Assembly: GCA_025964715.1 (NCBI GenBank)
Contig: JAOPYH010000029.1
Location: forward strand, 1-40,567
Length of the DNA stretch: 40,567 nucleotides
From: Streptosporangiaceae bacterium
GTDB lineage: Bacteria > Actinomycetota > Actinomycetes > Streptosporangiales > Streptosporangiaceae
Direction of reading: 5' to 3'
Part shown: in pieces, positions 23,218-32,449 of the stretch
Layout: every line of letters begins with the position of its first letter
Numbering within the stretch: position 1 is the stretch's first letter
Made by a program: the position numbers and the translations under genes
The notes under the pieces: generated by a model
What the model was told of the DNA's origin: nothing
The model's input: the letters and a program-made list of their open reading frames with translations, nothing else
The model's database searches: none

Positions 23218-24546
23218 GTGACATCCCGAGCCCATACCCTAGCCGAAGCGGCGGAGCGCATCGTTCCTGGCGGCGTGAACTCTGCGACGCGCAAGATCGG
23301 CGCACCCTGGGCGTGGAAGTCCGCGCACGGCGCCACGATCACCGACCTCGACGGGAAGTCGTACACGGACTATCACGCCGCGTTCGGCGCCATCCTGCTC
23401 GGCCATGTTGACGAGCGCGTCAACGACGCGGTCATCCGGGCCGTGCAGGATCTCGACCTCGTGGGCCTCGGCACGACCGAGCTGGAGGTCGAGGCAGCCC
23501 AACTCGTGATCGACGCGATCCCGAGCGCCGAGGTGGTCATCTCCACGATGACCGGATCGGAGGCGGTGTTCCAGGCGATCCGGCTCGCGCGCAGTGCGAC
23601 CGAGCGGCCGTACATCGTGAAGTTCCAGGGCTGCTTCCACGGCTCGTACGACGCGATCGCGCGCAACGTCATCTCGACTCCGGACAAGGCGTGGGGCGAT
23701 GACTCGAACTCCAGCGGCATCCTGCCCGATGCGCTCGCGCACACGCTGATCGCCGAGTTCAACGACCTCGCCTCCGTCGAGGAGCTGTTCGCACGTCATC
23801 CCGGCGAGATCGCCGCGGTGATCTTGGAGCCCGTACCGCACAACGTCGGCGCGCTGCTGCCCGACCCGGGGTTTCTCGAGGGGCTGCGCGCCATGACGAC
23901 GCGCGAGGGCTGCGTACTCATCTTCGACGAGGTCATCACCGGCTTCCGTCATGCTCTCGGCGGCTATCAGGAGCTCGCGGGCGTCACGCCCGACCTCACG
24001 ACGTTCGGAAAGTCGATGGGCAACGGCTATCCCGTCTCCGGTCTCGCCGGCTCCGCGGAGCTCATGGGCAACTTCACTCCCTCGGGTGGCAGCGTGATGC
24101 TCGCCGGCACGTTCAACGGCAATTCGATGTCGATGGCCGCCGCAGTGGCGACGATCGGCGTGCTCAAAGACCCGGCAGTCGACTTCTACGGGCACGTCCG
24201 TGGCCTCGGCGATCGGATGCGCGGGGGCCTTCGGCGTATCACGGCCGACCACGGCATCCCAGCGGTCGTCAGCGGCGTCGGCTCGGTCTTCGTCACGTAC
24301 TTCCTCGAGGGCGAGGTGCACGGCTACCGCGACCTGCTGCGCAACGACGATGACGCGTATGCGATGTTCCACCGCCGGATGATCGACAAGGGCTCGTTCA
24401 TGTACCCGATGTCGCTGAAGCGCAACTCCATCTCGCTCGCGCACACCGAGACCGACATCGACCGCACGCTGGAACAGGCCGATGACGTGCTCGGCGGCAT
24501 GGCCCGCGAAGGCATGTTCGCCGCGCTGCAAGGCCGCGTCGGATGA
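23218..24546 (+). CDS. Class III aminotransferase (glutamate-1-semialdehyde aminomutase-like)
   Basis: 442 residues from GTG 23218 with GGAG six bases upstream. Features are TMTGSEAVFQAIRLAR (phosphate site, 110-125), FQGCFHGSYD, the cofactor Asp237 in IFDEVITGFR, and Schiff-base Lys265 in TFGKSMGNGYPVSG. It belongs to the HemL-like branch, but a heme role is unlikely given the operon; such proteins often transaminate or isomerise amino groups of degraded compounds. It follows the amidohydrolase by 31 bases and overlaps the next start by four bases. Confidence 0.85.
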   Translation: MTSRAHTLAEAAERIVPGGVNSATRKIGAPWAWKSAHGATITDLDGKSYTDYHAAFGAILLGHVDERVNDAVIRAVQDLDLVGLGTTELEVEAAQLVIDAIPSAEVVISTMTGSEAVFQAIRLARSATERPYIVKFQGCFHGSYDAIARNVISTPDKAWGDDSNSSGILPDALAHTLIAEFNDLASVEELFARHPGEIAAVILEPVPHNVGALLPDPGFLEGLRAMTTREGCVLIFDEVITGFRHALGGYQELAGVTPDLTTFGKSMGNGYPVSGLAGSAELMGNFTPSGGSVMLAGTFNGNSMSMAAAVATIGVLKDPAVDFYGHVRGLGDRMRGGLRRITADHGIPAVVSGVGSVFVTYFLEGEVHGYRDLLRNDDDAYAMFHRRMIDKGSFMYPMSLKRNSISLAHTETDIDRTLEQADDVLGGMAREGMFAALQGRVG

Positions 24547-26102
24547 CCGCGGCACGCACCGCCTTGGTCGGCGGACTCGTCGCAGACGGGTTCGGGAACG
24601 AGCCACGTGCGGCCGACGTGATCGTCGCAGACGGACGGGTCGAGGCGGTCGTGCCGGTCGCGCAGCGCCCTGCCGCGGGATACGGAGCCGAGGTGGTCGA
24701 CTGCGCGGGACGGATCGTCGCGCCCGGCTTCGTCGACATCCATTGCCACTCCGACATCAGCCTGCTCGCCTATCCCGGCAATGCGAGCCGTGTCTCCCAG
24801 GGCATCACGACGGAGGTCGTCGGCAACTGCGGAATGAGCCCGGCACCCGGCAACGCTGATTTCGCAGGCCTCAAGGGGATCGTCAGCGTGATCGACGTGA
24901 CGCCCGACTTCCCGTGGTCGTGGACCGATCTGCCGGGATGGCTGCAGGCGCTCGACGAGGCGCCGACGGCGACGAACGTGGCCGCACAGGTCGGGCACGG
25001 ATCGCTCCGCTTCGCCGTGTCGGGAGTGGCGACGCGGCCGCTCACGACGGACGAGCTCGAGACTCTCGAGCGCGAGACGGAGGCGGCCTTCGACGCGGGC
25101 GTGCTCGGCGCGAGCGTGGGCCTCATGTATGCGCCGGGCGAGTCCGGCACGGCGGACGAGTTCGAGCGCCTCGTTCGGATCGTGGCGCGGCACGACGGGG
25201 TGCTCTCCGCGCACCTGCGGGATTACGTGCCGAGCCGCCAGTACGCCGCAATCGACGAGCTCGCCGAGCCGGTCGGCAAGGTCGGGGGGCGGCTTCAGAT
25301 CTCGCACCTGCGCGCCGTCGGTGGGGAGGACGGCTTCGACGGCGTGCTCGCGCGGATCGAGGACCTTCGGCAAAACATCGACATCGCCGGCGACCTGTAT
25401 CCGTATGTCCATGGCCACACAGCGCTCCTGCAGCTTCTTCCGCCCGAGCTGAGAGCGGCAGGACCGGAAGCCGTGGTCGACGCCTGCCGCACCGATCCGA
25501 AGGGTGTCGCCGCGATGCTCCGTGTCTCGGGATATGCGAACGATCAGATCATCATCATGAAGGCGACGAAGTCCCCGGAGGCGGTGGGCCGCGACCTCGA
25601 CGCGGCCCCGGGGGATCCGTTCGACTACCTCGTCGACCTGCTGCTGGCCAACGACGGCCTGGTCGATGCCGCCATGGAGAGCGGGCGCTGGGTCGATGTG
25701 GAGGCGGCCTTCCGCAAGGAGTGGGTCAGCGTGGCCTCGGACGGCACAGCGCTCGACGCGTCGCACAGCGCGTCGGTGCCGCACCCCCGCTCGTGGGGCG
25801 CGTTCTCCCGCGGATATCGCTATCTGCGCGATCTCGGGATTCCGATCGGCGAGGTCGTCCGGCGGATGACCACAGCCCCCGCGTCCCGCGCCGGGCTCTC
25901 GAGCGGCATCGTGCCCGGTCTGCGCGCCGACCTCGTGGTGTTCGACGACGAGCGATTCGATTCGACGGCTACCTTCGCCCAGCCTGCGGTTCCCTCGGTC
26001 GGACTCGACCACGTCTTCGTGGGCGGTGTCGCCGTGCTCTCGCACGGGGAGCAGACCGGCGCCCGACCCGGGACACTGATCAGAAAGGGATCCGATGTCT
26101 GA
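24543..26102 (+). CDS. N-acyl-D-amino-acid deacylase (D-aminoacylase) family
   Basis: 519 residues, ATG in a four-base overlap. The amidohydrolase-superfamily residues of D-aminoacylases are at hand: His67 and His69 in FVDIHCHSD, the metal-bridging Cys96 in VVGNCGMSP (the same numbers as in the Alcaligenes enzyme), His224 in LSAHLRDY, His255 in ISHLRAVG and Asp400 in SVASDG, followed by HPRSWGAFSR. The enzyme hydrolyses N-acyl-D-amino acids or related N-acyl compounds to the free amine plus acid in the cytoplasm. It is the clearest functional pointer in the operon. An imidase or D-hydantoinase-like activity is a less likely reading. Confidence 0.85.
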   Translation: MTAARTALVGGLVADGFGNEPRAADVIVADGRVEAVVPVAQRPAAGYGAEVVDCAGRIVAPGFVDIHCHSDISLLAYPGNASRVSQGITTEVVGNCGMSPAPGNADFAGLKGIVSVIDVTPDFPWSWTDLPGWLQALDEAPTATNVAAQVGHGSLRFAVSGVATRPLTTDELETLERETEAAFDAGVLGASVGLMYAPGESGTADEFERLVRIVARHDGVLSAHLRDYVPSRQYAAIDELAEPVGKVGGRLQISHLRAVGGEDGFDGVLARIEDLRQNIDIAGDLYPYVHGHTALLQLLPPELRAAGPEAVVDACRTDPKGVAAMLRVSGYANDQIIIMKATKSPEAVGRDLDAAPGDPFDYLVDLLLANDGLVDAAMESGRWVDVEAAFRKEWVSVASDGTALDASHSASVPHPRSWGAFSRGYRYLRDLGIPIGEVVRRMTTAPASRAGLSSGIVPGLRADLVVFDDERFDSTATFAQPAVPSVGLDHVFVGGVAVLSHGEQTGARPGTLIRKGSDV

Positions 26103-27123
26103 CGAACCCTTGGGAATCGGCATCGTCGGTGTCGGCGGCATCGCCGAAAGCCACATGGCCGCCCTGCGCTCGACGCCGAACGGAACGCTCGTCGCGGTCT
26201 GCGACGTTGTCGTCGAACGCGCGAAGCAGGTCGGCGAGCGGGAGGGCTGCCCGGCATACGGTTCGCTGGCCGAACTGCTCGCCGATCCCGCGGTCGAGGC
26301 GGTCATCTGCTGCACGCCGAACCTGACGCACGAGGCACTCGGCCACCAGATCTTCGCCGCCGGCAAGCACCTGCTGATGGAGAAGCCGCTGGCGATGACC
26401 CCGGATGGCGCGCGAGCGCTCCAGGCGGATGCCGCGGCGCGTGGGCTGACGCTCATGGTCGGCCACAGCCACCGTTTCTCCGAGCAGGGGCTGGCGATCC
26501 GCGAAGCGATCGACTCCGGCGCGATCGGCACGCCGCGCTTCGTCCGTCTCGCGATGAACGGCGGCTGGATCTGGCCCGGCTGGCAGCACTGGGTGCTCAA
26601 CCCGGAACTCTCGGGCGGCCACTCCTTCCACAACGGCGTGCACCTGACCGACCTCGCCGCGTGGTTGCTGGGCGAGCAGGCAGACACCGTGTTCTCGTCG
26701 GGGCAGCACGCCACCAGCGAAGCACTGCAGATCTTCGACTACCTGGTGGTCGGCCTCGGCTTCCCGTCCGGAGCCTCGGCGATCTGCGAGATCAGCCGCG
26801 GCGACAACCCCCGTAACGCCTCCTATGTGGAGCTGACCGTCGTCGGCACGGAGGGCGTGGTCTCCCGCGAGTGGGACGCCGAGGGCGTGCTCGCGTGGCT
26901 GGATCACGGAATGGCGCAGTGGGGGCCGGACGGCGTCAGCGCGGGCACCTTCGTGCGCGAGCTGGAGTCGTTCGTCGACGCGGTGCGCGGCCGGAAGGAC
27001 GTCGAGCCACCGGTGTCGTTCGCCGTGCACGCGGTCGATGTCGCCACCGCGAGCGAGGAGTCGCTCGTCACCGGCCAGACCATCAGGATCAGCGAGACCA
27101 TCAAGATCGGAGCGACGGCATGA
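26095..27123 (+). CDS. Gfo/Idh/MocA-family oxidoreductase, canonical
   Basis: 342 residues from ATG 26095, overlapping the deacylase by eight bases. The Rossmann start GIGIVGVGGIAESHMAAL has the GxGxxA fingerprint, LLMEKPLAM carries the family EKP motif with the cofactor-facing Lys, and the C-terminal sheet domain includes SGGHSFHNGVHLTDLAAWLLG with the usual D-x-x-x-H-like catalytic area. These NAD(P)-dependent enzymes oxidise sugars, inositols or related polyols. The substrate is unknown. A second, divergent member follows immediately with an overlap of four bases, suggesting a heteromeric or sequential pair. Confidence 0.87.
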   Translation: MSDEPLGIGIVGVGGIAESHMAALRSTPNGTLVAVCDVVVERAKQVGEREGCPAYGSLAELLADPAVEAVICCTPNLTHEALGHQIFAAGKHLLMEKPLAMTPDGARALQADAAARGLTLMVGHSHRFSEQGLAIREAIDSGAIGTPRFVRLAMNGGWIWPGWQHWVLNPELSGGHSFHNGVHLTDLAAWLLGEQADTVFSSGQHATSEALQIFDYLVVGLGFPSGASAICEISRGDNPRNASYVELTVVGTEGVVSREWDAEGVLAWLDHGMAQWGPDGVSAGTFVRELESFVDAVRGRKDVEPPVSFAVHAVDVATASEESLVTGQTIRISETIKIGATA

Positions 27124-28079
27124 GCGCCGTGCCCGTGCTCCTCGCCGGCACTGTCGGGGTGGGCACGCAGAACCATCAGGCCGACATGTGGGCGCCGGCT
27201 CTCGCGAAGGCGGGGTTCTTCCCCGAGGCCGTGTGGATGCCGCCCGGCGTCGACGACCAGGCGATGGGCCGCGCCCGCTTGCTCGCGGAGAGGCAGAACC
27301 TGCCGCTGTGGGTCTCCGAGACGCCGGAGACCTCCGCCGCCGGCGCGATCGTCTGCCTGCGGGGAGCGGAGCGGGCCGCGTTCGCCGCGTTCGCCGCCAC
27401 GCGTGGGCTGCCGATTCTGCTCGACAAGCCGACGCTGGACAGCACATCTGAGATCGAGGACTTCGCGGCGGCGGCCGGCGCCCTGCCCGTGCTCCCCGGC
27501 CACCACCTACTGTCGCATCCGAGCTTCACGCGGGTGCTCGCCGGTGTGCGGAACGCGGAGATCGGACTGTTGCGTGCGGTGCACGCCGACATGGTGACCG
27601 GCGGCGGCGAGAGCCAGGACGACGAGCTGCGCAATCTCGGCGTGCACCTGATCGACGCGATGCGCCTGCTCACCGGGTCTTCCACCGTGCGGCTGCAGGC
27701 CCACGGTGGCGCCGACGGCGGCGCCTGGACGTTCCTCGGCAAGACGGACAAGGGCGTGGTCGTGAGTCATCACATCTCGCGCGCCTCGGCCGGCGCTCCG
27801 ACGGTGCGCCAGCTGCGAATCCACCTGCGGCTGATCGGCACGCACGGGTTCATCGAGGTGGATCTGACCAAGCCCGCTCTCGACGTGCGCACCATCGAGG
27901 GCACCACACCGCGCCCGTACACGGGCGGCTCCGCGGTTGCCCACCTGCAGAAGTTCGCCGCGATCATCCACGGCACCGCCCGCACGGCTCCCGCGTCGGA
28001 CTTCGTCACCCTCTCTCGCGCTCTCGACGGGATGGCCGCCTCGGCCAGATCCGGCGAGGCGACCTCGATCACCTGGTGA
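27120..28079 (+). CDS. Gfo/Idh/MocA-like protein with altered cofactor loop
   Basis: 319 residues from ATG 27120 in a four-base overlap. The DKP motif (LPILLDKPTLDS) and the order of the two domains match the Gfo/Idh/MocA family, as do LRNLGVHLIDAMRLLTG and the C-terminal sheet. The N-terminus reads LLAGTVGVGTQNHQAD and lacks a normal GxGxxG/A dinucleotide loop. It is therefore likely to bind the cofactor differently, or to be a non-catalytic partner of the preceding enzyme. The gene shows no frameshift and has codon use like its neighbours. Confidence 0.72.
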   Translation: MSAVPVLLAGTVGVGTQNHQADMWAPALAKAGFFPEAVWMPPGVDDQAMGRARLLAERQNLPLWVSETPETSAAGAIVCLRGAERAAFAAFAATRGLPILLDKPTLDSTSEIEDFAAAAGALPVLPGHHLLSHPSFTRVLAGVRNAEIGLLRAVHADMVTGGGESQDDELRNLGVHLIDAMRLLTGSSTVRLQAHGGADGGAWTFLGKTDKGVVVSHHISRASAGAPTVRQLRIHLRLIGTHGFIEVDLTKPALDVRTIEGTTPRPYTGGSAVAHLQKFAAIIHGTARTAPASDFVTLSRALDGMAASARSGEATSITW

Positions 28080-28097
28080 ATTAGAAAGGACCTGTCC

Positions 28098-28961
28098 ATG
28101 AAATGGCTTACATTCGATGATCGCGGTGAGGTGCGTCACGGCTACCTCGACGGCGACGACATCGTGGTCGCCGGAAGCGGCGACCTGACCGCCGTTGTGG
28201 CCGGCTCGGAGACGGCGGTGGACGGACCACGCCTCCCACTCGCGGGAGCACGGATCCTCTCGCCCGTCCTCACGCCGGGCAAGGTGCTCTGCGTCGCCGC
28301 GAACTATCAGTCGCATGTGACCGAGTCGGGCGGCAAGGAGCGCGAGGGCTCGATCGCCACGCCGCGCATCTTCCTCAAGCCCGATACGACCGTCATCGGC
28401 CCCGACGAGCCGGTTGCACTGGACGCGGTCACCCACGAGCTCGACTGGGAGGTCGAGATCGCCGTGTGGATCGGGCGCGAGGCGAAGCACGTGGACGAGG
28501 CCGACGCGCTCGACTACGTCTTCGGATACTCGACCAGCAACGACATCTCCGCCCGCAGCCTCGACCTCGGCGACGAACGCGACGGCGAGGCCTGGACGGC
28601 CTTTTTCGACTGGCTCGAAGGCAAGTGGCTCGACGGCGCCGCGCCGATCGGCCCGTACCTCGTCACCGCCGACGAGGTGCCCGACCCGCAGGATCTCACC
28701 CTCACGCTCACCGTCAACGGCGAGGTGAAGCAAGACGGGACGAGCCGCGACATGGTGCACAGCGTCGCGAAGCTCGTCGCGTTCTGCTCCCGCCTGATGA
28801 CGCTCCGGCCCGGCGACGTGATCCTCACCGGAACCCCGTCCGGGGTGGGCGCCACCACCGGCGTCTATCTCGCAGTCGGCGACACCATGGTCGCCGAGGT
28901 GCAGGGCCTCGGTTCTCTCACCACCCCTATCATCGCCCCACGTCCCATCAATCACAGCTAA
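28098..28961 (+). CDS. Fumarylacetoacetate hydrolase (FAH) family protein
   Basis: 287 residues; ATG 28098 is preceded by AGAAAGGA. The N-terminal small domain (MKWLTFDDRGEVRHGYLDGD) precedes the FAH core: KVLCVAANYQSH, PRIFLKPDTTVIGPDEPV, the metal-ligand region HELDWEVEIAVWIG, YSTSNDISARSLD and the end ILTGTPSGVG. The Glu-Glu-Asp metal set is intact. Members cleave C-C bonds of beta-diketo acids, hydrate or decarboxylate dienoic acids; among them is 2,4-diketo-3-deoxy-L-fuconate hydrolase. The last role would fit the dehydratase, SDR and amidohydrolase in this region. Confidence 0.85.
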   Translation: MKWLTFDDRGEVRHGYLDGDDIVVAGSGDLTAVVAGSETAVDGPRLPLAGARILSPVLTPGKVLCVAANYQSHVTESGGKEREGSIATPRIFLKPDTTVIGPDEPVALDAVTHELDWEVEIAVWIGREAKHVDEADALDYVFGYSTSNDISARSLDLGDERDGEAWTAFFDWLEGKWLDGAAPIGPYLVTADEVPDPQDLTLTLTVNGEVKQDGTSRDMVHSVAKLVAFCSRLMTLRPGDVILTGTPSGVGATTGVYLAVGDTMVAEVQGLGSLTTPIIAPRPINHS

Positions 28962-28972
28962 GGAGAAGCATC

Positions 28973-30571
28973 ATGCGTTATCGATTAATCGCCGGGGTCG
29001 CAGTGGCTGCCGCCGCAATCCTGCTTGCCGGCTGCACGGGCGGCTCGCCGTCGCCGACCGCTTCCGGTCCGACGTCGGCCACATTCAATCTCTACCAGGC
29101 TCCGCAGTCCTTCAACCCGCTCAAGGGCTCGGCGGCCGGCGAGGTGCTCACCGAGGATCTCGTCTACGACAACCTGGTGCAGGTCAATCCCGACTTCACG
29201 TTCGAGCCGCGGCTGGCGAGCTCGTGGGACATGTCGCCGGATGGCATGACCTGGACCTTCCACCTCGTGCAGGGCCAGAAGTGGTCCGACGGCACGCCGT
29301 TCACCTCGGATGACGTGCTCTGGTCGCTCAACACCTACGCGAGCCCGACCGTCGGCAGCAACTACCAGACGAAGTTCACCGGCGTCGTCGGCTATGCCGA
29401 CTACAAGTCGGGCGCGGCCACGTCCTTGTCTGGAATCACGGCGCCGGATGACCACACCGTCGTCATCCAGATGACGGCGGCGGCCCCGGGCTTCCTCGCG
29501 TCGATCGCGCAGGGGCCGATCATGTTCATGATGCCGAAGCACGTGCTCAGTTCCATCCCCCCAGCCAACCTCATGACCGACCCGTTCTGGAACAAGCCGA
29601 CCGTCGGCATTGGACCGTACACGATGACGAACTTCGTGCCGAACTCGGAAGTCGACCTCACGAAGAACCCCAATTTCCGTGCGCCGGTCGGCATCGACAA
29701 CGTGTATCTCAAGATGCTGACAAGCGATGTCGCCGAGGCGCAGTTGCAGACCGGGGAGCTCGACCTCGCTCAGGTGGCTCCGGCCGACCTGCCTGCGGTC
29801 TCGGCGATCTCGGGCGTGAACGTCTCTTCGGCAGATCCCGCCGGGTTCCTCAGGATCGTCGCGAACGACAGCACGTTCCCGGCCGCGGTGCGTCAGGCAT
29901 TGCTGACCGGGATCGACCGTGACACCCTGATCAAGACGATCTACGGAGGCAAGGCGACGGTCTCGAACAGCTCCTTCATGACCAAATGGGCCATGCCGAC
30001 GAGCGGGATGAACACATATCCCTACGACGCAGCCAAGGCGAAGTCGATGCTCCAGGCGGCCGGCTTCGACTTCTCGAAGCAGTATGTGTTCGAGTGGGTG
30101 GCCGGCACCGCCGACCGTGATCAGGCGATCCAGGTGGTTCTGCAGGAATGGCAGGCGCTGGGGGTCAACGTCGTCGCGAAGCAGGTGGATGCCGCGACCC
30201 AGTTGGCAGACATCAAGGCGAAGACGTACGACTTCACCTTTTCCGGCGGCGGCACGTACACTCTCGACCCGGCGAGCTCGCTCGCGTTCCTGCTGTGCTC
30301 GAACGCGTACCCGGCGGGCGGCAACGTCGGCTACTACTGCAACCCGGACTTCGACGCGCAAGCGACCGCCGCACGGTCCGTCGTCTCGCAGACGGACAGC
30401 ACTCCGCTGTGGCAGAAGGCGATCCTGACCGAGAACGCGGATGTCGCCGAGATCTGGCTCTACGCGCCGCAGACGGTCTACGCGACGAACTCGAAGCTGC
30501 AGAACTTCACGCCGTACGGTGACCCGACGAACGCGTTCGCCGACGCCTATAAGTGGACGATCTCGCAGTAG
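28973..30571 (+). CDS. Peptide-type ABC importer substrate-binding lipoprotein (family 5), system 2
   Basis: 532 residues from ATG 28973, directly after AAGGAGAAGC. The signal peptide ends in the lipobox LLAGC with Cys21. Family 5 features are QAPQSFNPLKGSAAGEVL, VQGQKWSDGTPFTSDDVLWSL, QLQTGELDLAQVAPADLP and VRQALLTGIDRDTLIKTIYGG. It resembles the system 1 binding protein in layout, including the similar LLCSNAYPAGGN segment close to the C-terminus (system 1 has YLCANKYPAGGN), so the two may share ligand type. It lies between the FAH gene and its permeases within the operon and should deliver the substrate whose breakdown the operon encodes. Confidence 0.88.
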   Translation: MRYRLIAGVAVAAAAILLAGCTGGSPSPTASGPTSATFNLYQAPQSFNPLKGSAAGEVLTEDLVYDNLVQVNPDFTFEPRLASSWDMSPDGMTWTFHLVQGQKWSDGTPFTSDDVLWSLNTYASPTVGSNYQTKFTGVVGYADYKSGAATSLSGITAPDDHTVVIQMTAAAPGFLASIAQGPIMFMMPKHVLSSIPPANLMTDPFWNKPTVGIGPYTMTNFVPNSEVDLTKNPNFRAPVGIDNVYLKMLTSDVAEAQLQTGELDLAQVAPADLPAVSAISGVNVSSADPAGFLRIVANDSTFPAAVRQALLTGIDRDTLIKTIYGGKATVSNSSFMTKWAMPTSGMNTYPYDAAKAKSMLQAAGFDFSKQYVFEWVAGTADRDQAIQVVLQEWQALGVNVVAKQVDAATQLADIKAKTYDFTFSGGGTYTLDPASSLAFLLCSNAYPAGGNVGYYCNPDFDAQATAARSVVSQTDSTPLWQKAILTENADVAEIWLYAPQTVYATNSKLQNFTPYGDPTNAFADAYKWTISQ

Positions 30572-30584
30572 GGCTGCCACCTCT

Positions 30585-31544
30585 ATGCTGAGATTCCTCG
30601 TCACCAGGCTCGCGTCGAGCGTCGTCGTGTTCCTGATCATCGCGATCGGGCTCTTCATCCTCGTTCGGCTTGCCCCAGGCGACCCCGCTGACGCACTGGT
30701 GCCCATCGACGCCAACCCCGGCGATCGAGAGGCGCTGGTCGAGCAGGCGCGAGTGCAGCTGGGGCTCGACAAGCCCATTCCAGTGCAGTTCGTGCTCTGG
30801 TTCGGCGGCCTGGTGACGGGGAATCTCGGCTACTCCTACCAGACGTCCCAGCCGGTCGCCCAGATGCTGGCCGACCGGCTGGGACCGACTCTGCTGCTCA
30901 GCGGCACCGCACTCCTGGTCGGGCTCATCATCGCCATCCCGGTGGGAATCGTCATCGCGGTGCGGCGCAACGGCATCAGTGACACGGCGGTCAGCAGCGT
31001 GAGCGTCGTCGCACTGGCGATCCCCACCTTCTTCTCCGCGATGCTCGGCATCTGGATCTTCGCGGTGCAGCTGCACGTGCTGCCATCGGCCGGCATGAAC
31101 ACCCCCGGGAACGGGTCGCCCAGCGACGTGTTCCGCCATCTCATACTGCCCGTCGGCATCCTCGCGCTCGCGGTCGCCGCCTCGTTCATCCGCTACATCC
31201 GCGGTGGGATGCTCGAACAACTGGGGCAGGACTACATCCGCACGGTCATGGCCAAGGGATCGGGCACCTTCCGTGCCACGATGCATGCCTTCCGCAACAG
31301 CCTCATCCCGCTGGTCACCGTACTCGCCCTCTACATCCCGCTCTACTTCGCCGGCGCGGTCGTGGTCGAGACGGTCTTCTCCTGGCCGGGGGTGGGCCAG
31401 CTGGCGATCAATGCGCTGGTCAACCGCGACTACCCGGTCATCATCGCGTTCGGGCTCTACGTGGCCGTACTGGTGCTTGTCTGCAACCTGCTCGCCGATG
31501 TGGCATACGCCCTCGTCGACCCCCGCGTGAGGAGCATGCAATGA
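30585..31544 (+). CDS. ABC importer permease (DppB/OppB-like), system 2
   Basis: 319 residues from ATG 30585. The frame reaches back into the binding-protein gene but only this start makes sense. DppB features are MLRFLVTRLASSVVVFL, FILVRLAPGDPADAL, GLVTGNLGYSYQTSQ, the contact loop QDYIRTVMAKGSGTFRATM and RDYPVIIAFGLY. Six membrane helices are seen. The stop overlaps the next start by four bases. Confidence 0.9.
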   Translation: MLRFLVTRLASSVVVFLIIAIGLFILVRLAPGDPADALVPIDANPGDREALVEQARVQLGLDKPIPVQFVLWFGGLVTGNLGYSYQTSQPVAQMLADRLGPTLLLSGTALLVGLIIAIPVGIVIAVRRNGISDTAVSSVSVVALAIPTFFSAMLGIWIFAVQLHVLPSAGMNTPGNGSPSDVFRHLILPVGILALAVAASFIRYIRGGMLEQLGQDYIRTVMAKGSGTFRATMHAFRNSLIPLVTVLALYIPLYFAGAVVVETVFSWPGVGQLAINALVNRDYPVIIAFGLYVAVLVLVCNLLADVAYALVDPRVRSMQ

Positions 31545-32449
31545 CCGGCACGATCGCACAGGCCAGGCCCCAGCGCCCGCGTCTCTCCCGGCGACGTGAC
31601 CTCGTTCCGCCCGGACGGCTCGCCTTCCGCCGATTCCTCGGCAACCCGACAGCGGTCGTGGGCGCCATCGTGCTGACGCTCATCCTGCTCGCGGTCATCT
31701 TCGGGCCGCTCTTTGTTCCGTGGGATCCGGATGTCGGTCAGCTGATCGACGCCCGCCAGCCGCCATCCGCCGCGCACTGGCTCGGCACAGACCTGATCGG
31801 ACGCGACGAACTGGCACGCATCCTCGCTGGCGGGCGCGTCTCGCTGACCGTCGGCTTCGTCGCCGCGCTGCTCGCCGTGACCGTGGGCACCATCGTCGGA
31901 ACGCTCGCCGGATGGTTCGGCGGTGTGACCGACGCGATCATCAGCCGGATCATCGACATCCTGCTCTCGGTGCCGGCGGTGCTCGTGATCATCGTCTTCG
32001 CGGGCATTCTCGGGCCGAGCCTGCCGATGCTCATCATCGTGTTCTCCGCACTGCTCTGGCCCCAGTCCGCCCGCATCGCCCGCTCCGTCGTGCTCAGCGT
32101 GCGCGAGCAGGAGTTCGTGCAGGCGGCGCGGGTGCTGGGATCGCGGACGCGATACATCGTGCTGCACCACCTCATCCCCGGCGTGCTCCCGGCGATCATC
32201 GTCGCGTCCACGATCCTCGTCGCCGACGCGGTGCTCTCCGAGGCGGCCGTCTCGTTTCTCGGGGCCGGCGTGCAGCCGCCGCAGGCGAGCTGGGGCAACA
32301 TGCTCAACGACTCGAAGTCGCTCACCGTGCTCACGCTCATGCCGTGGCTGTGGATACCGCCGGGGCTCGCGATCTTCGCCACCGTGCTCTCCACGATGGC
32401 GGTCGGCGACGGCGTGCGCGACGCAATCGACACCAGGAGGAACGGATGA
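31541..32449 (+). CDS. ABC importer permease (DppC/OppC-like), system 2
   Basis: 302 residues, ATG in an ATGA overlap. The N-terminal OppC region (RFLGNPTAVVGAIVLTLILL), HWLGTDLIGRDELARILAGGRVSL, about six membrane helices, the loop VQAARVLGSRTRYIVLHHLIP and the end DGVRDAIDTRRNG are all typical. It forms the channel with the preceding DppB-like protein and overlaps the next ATPase gene by four bases. Confidence 0.9.
   Translation: MTGTIAQARPQRPRLSRRRDLVPPGRLAFRRFLGNPTAVVGAIVLTLILLAVIFGPLFVPWDPDVGQLIDARQPPSAAHWLGTDLIGRDELARILAGGRVSLTVGFVAALLAVTVGTIVGTLAGWFGGVTDAIISRIIDILLSVPAVLVIIVFAGILGPSLPMLIIVFSALLWPQSARIARSVVLSVREQEFVQAARVLGSRTRYIVLHHLIPGVLPAIIVASTILVADAVLSEAAVSFLGAGVQPPQASWGNMLNDSKSLTVLTLMPWLWIPPGLAIFATVLSTMAVGDGVRDAIDTRRNG

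Noticed and set aside
23218-24546. HemL for heme synthesis
   Set aside because: The operon is catabolic and no other heme genes are near, so a pathway-specific aminotransferase is more likely despite the resemblance.
24324-26714. A 796-codon minus-strand open frame
   Set aside because: It lies antisense to the aminotransferase, deacylase and Gfo/Idh genes, all of which have clear motifs; it is a high-GC shadow frame.
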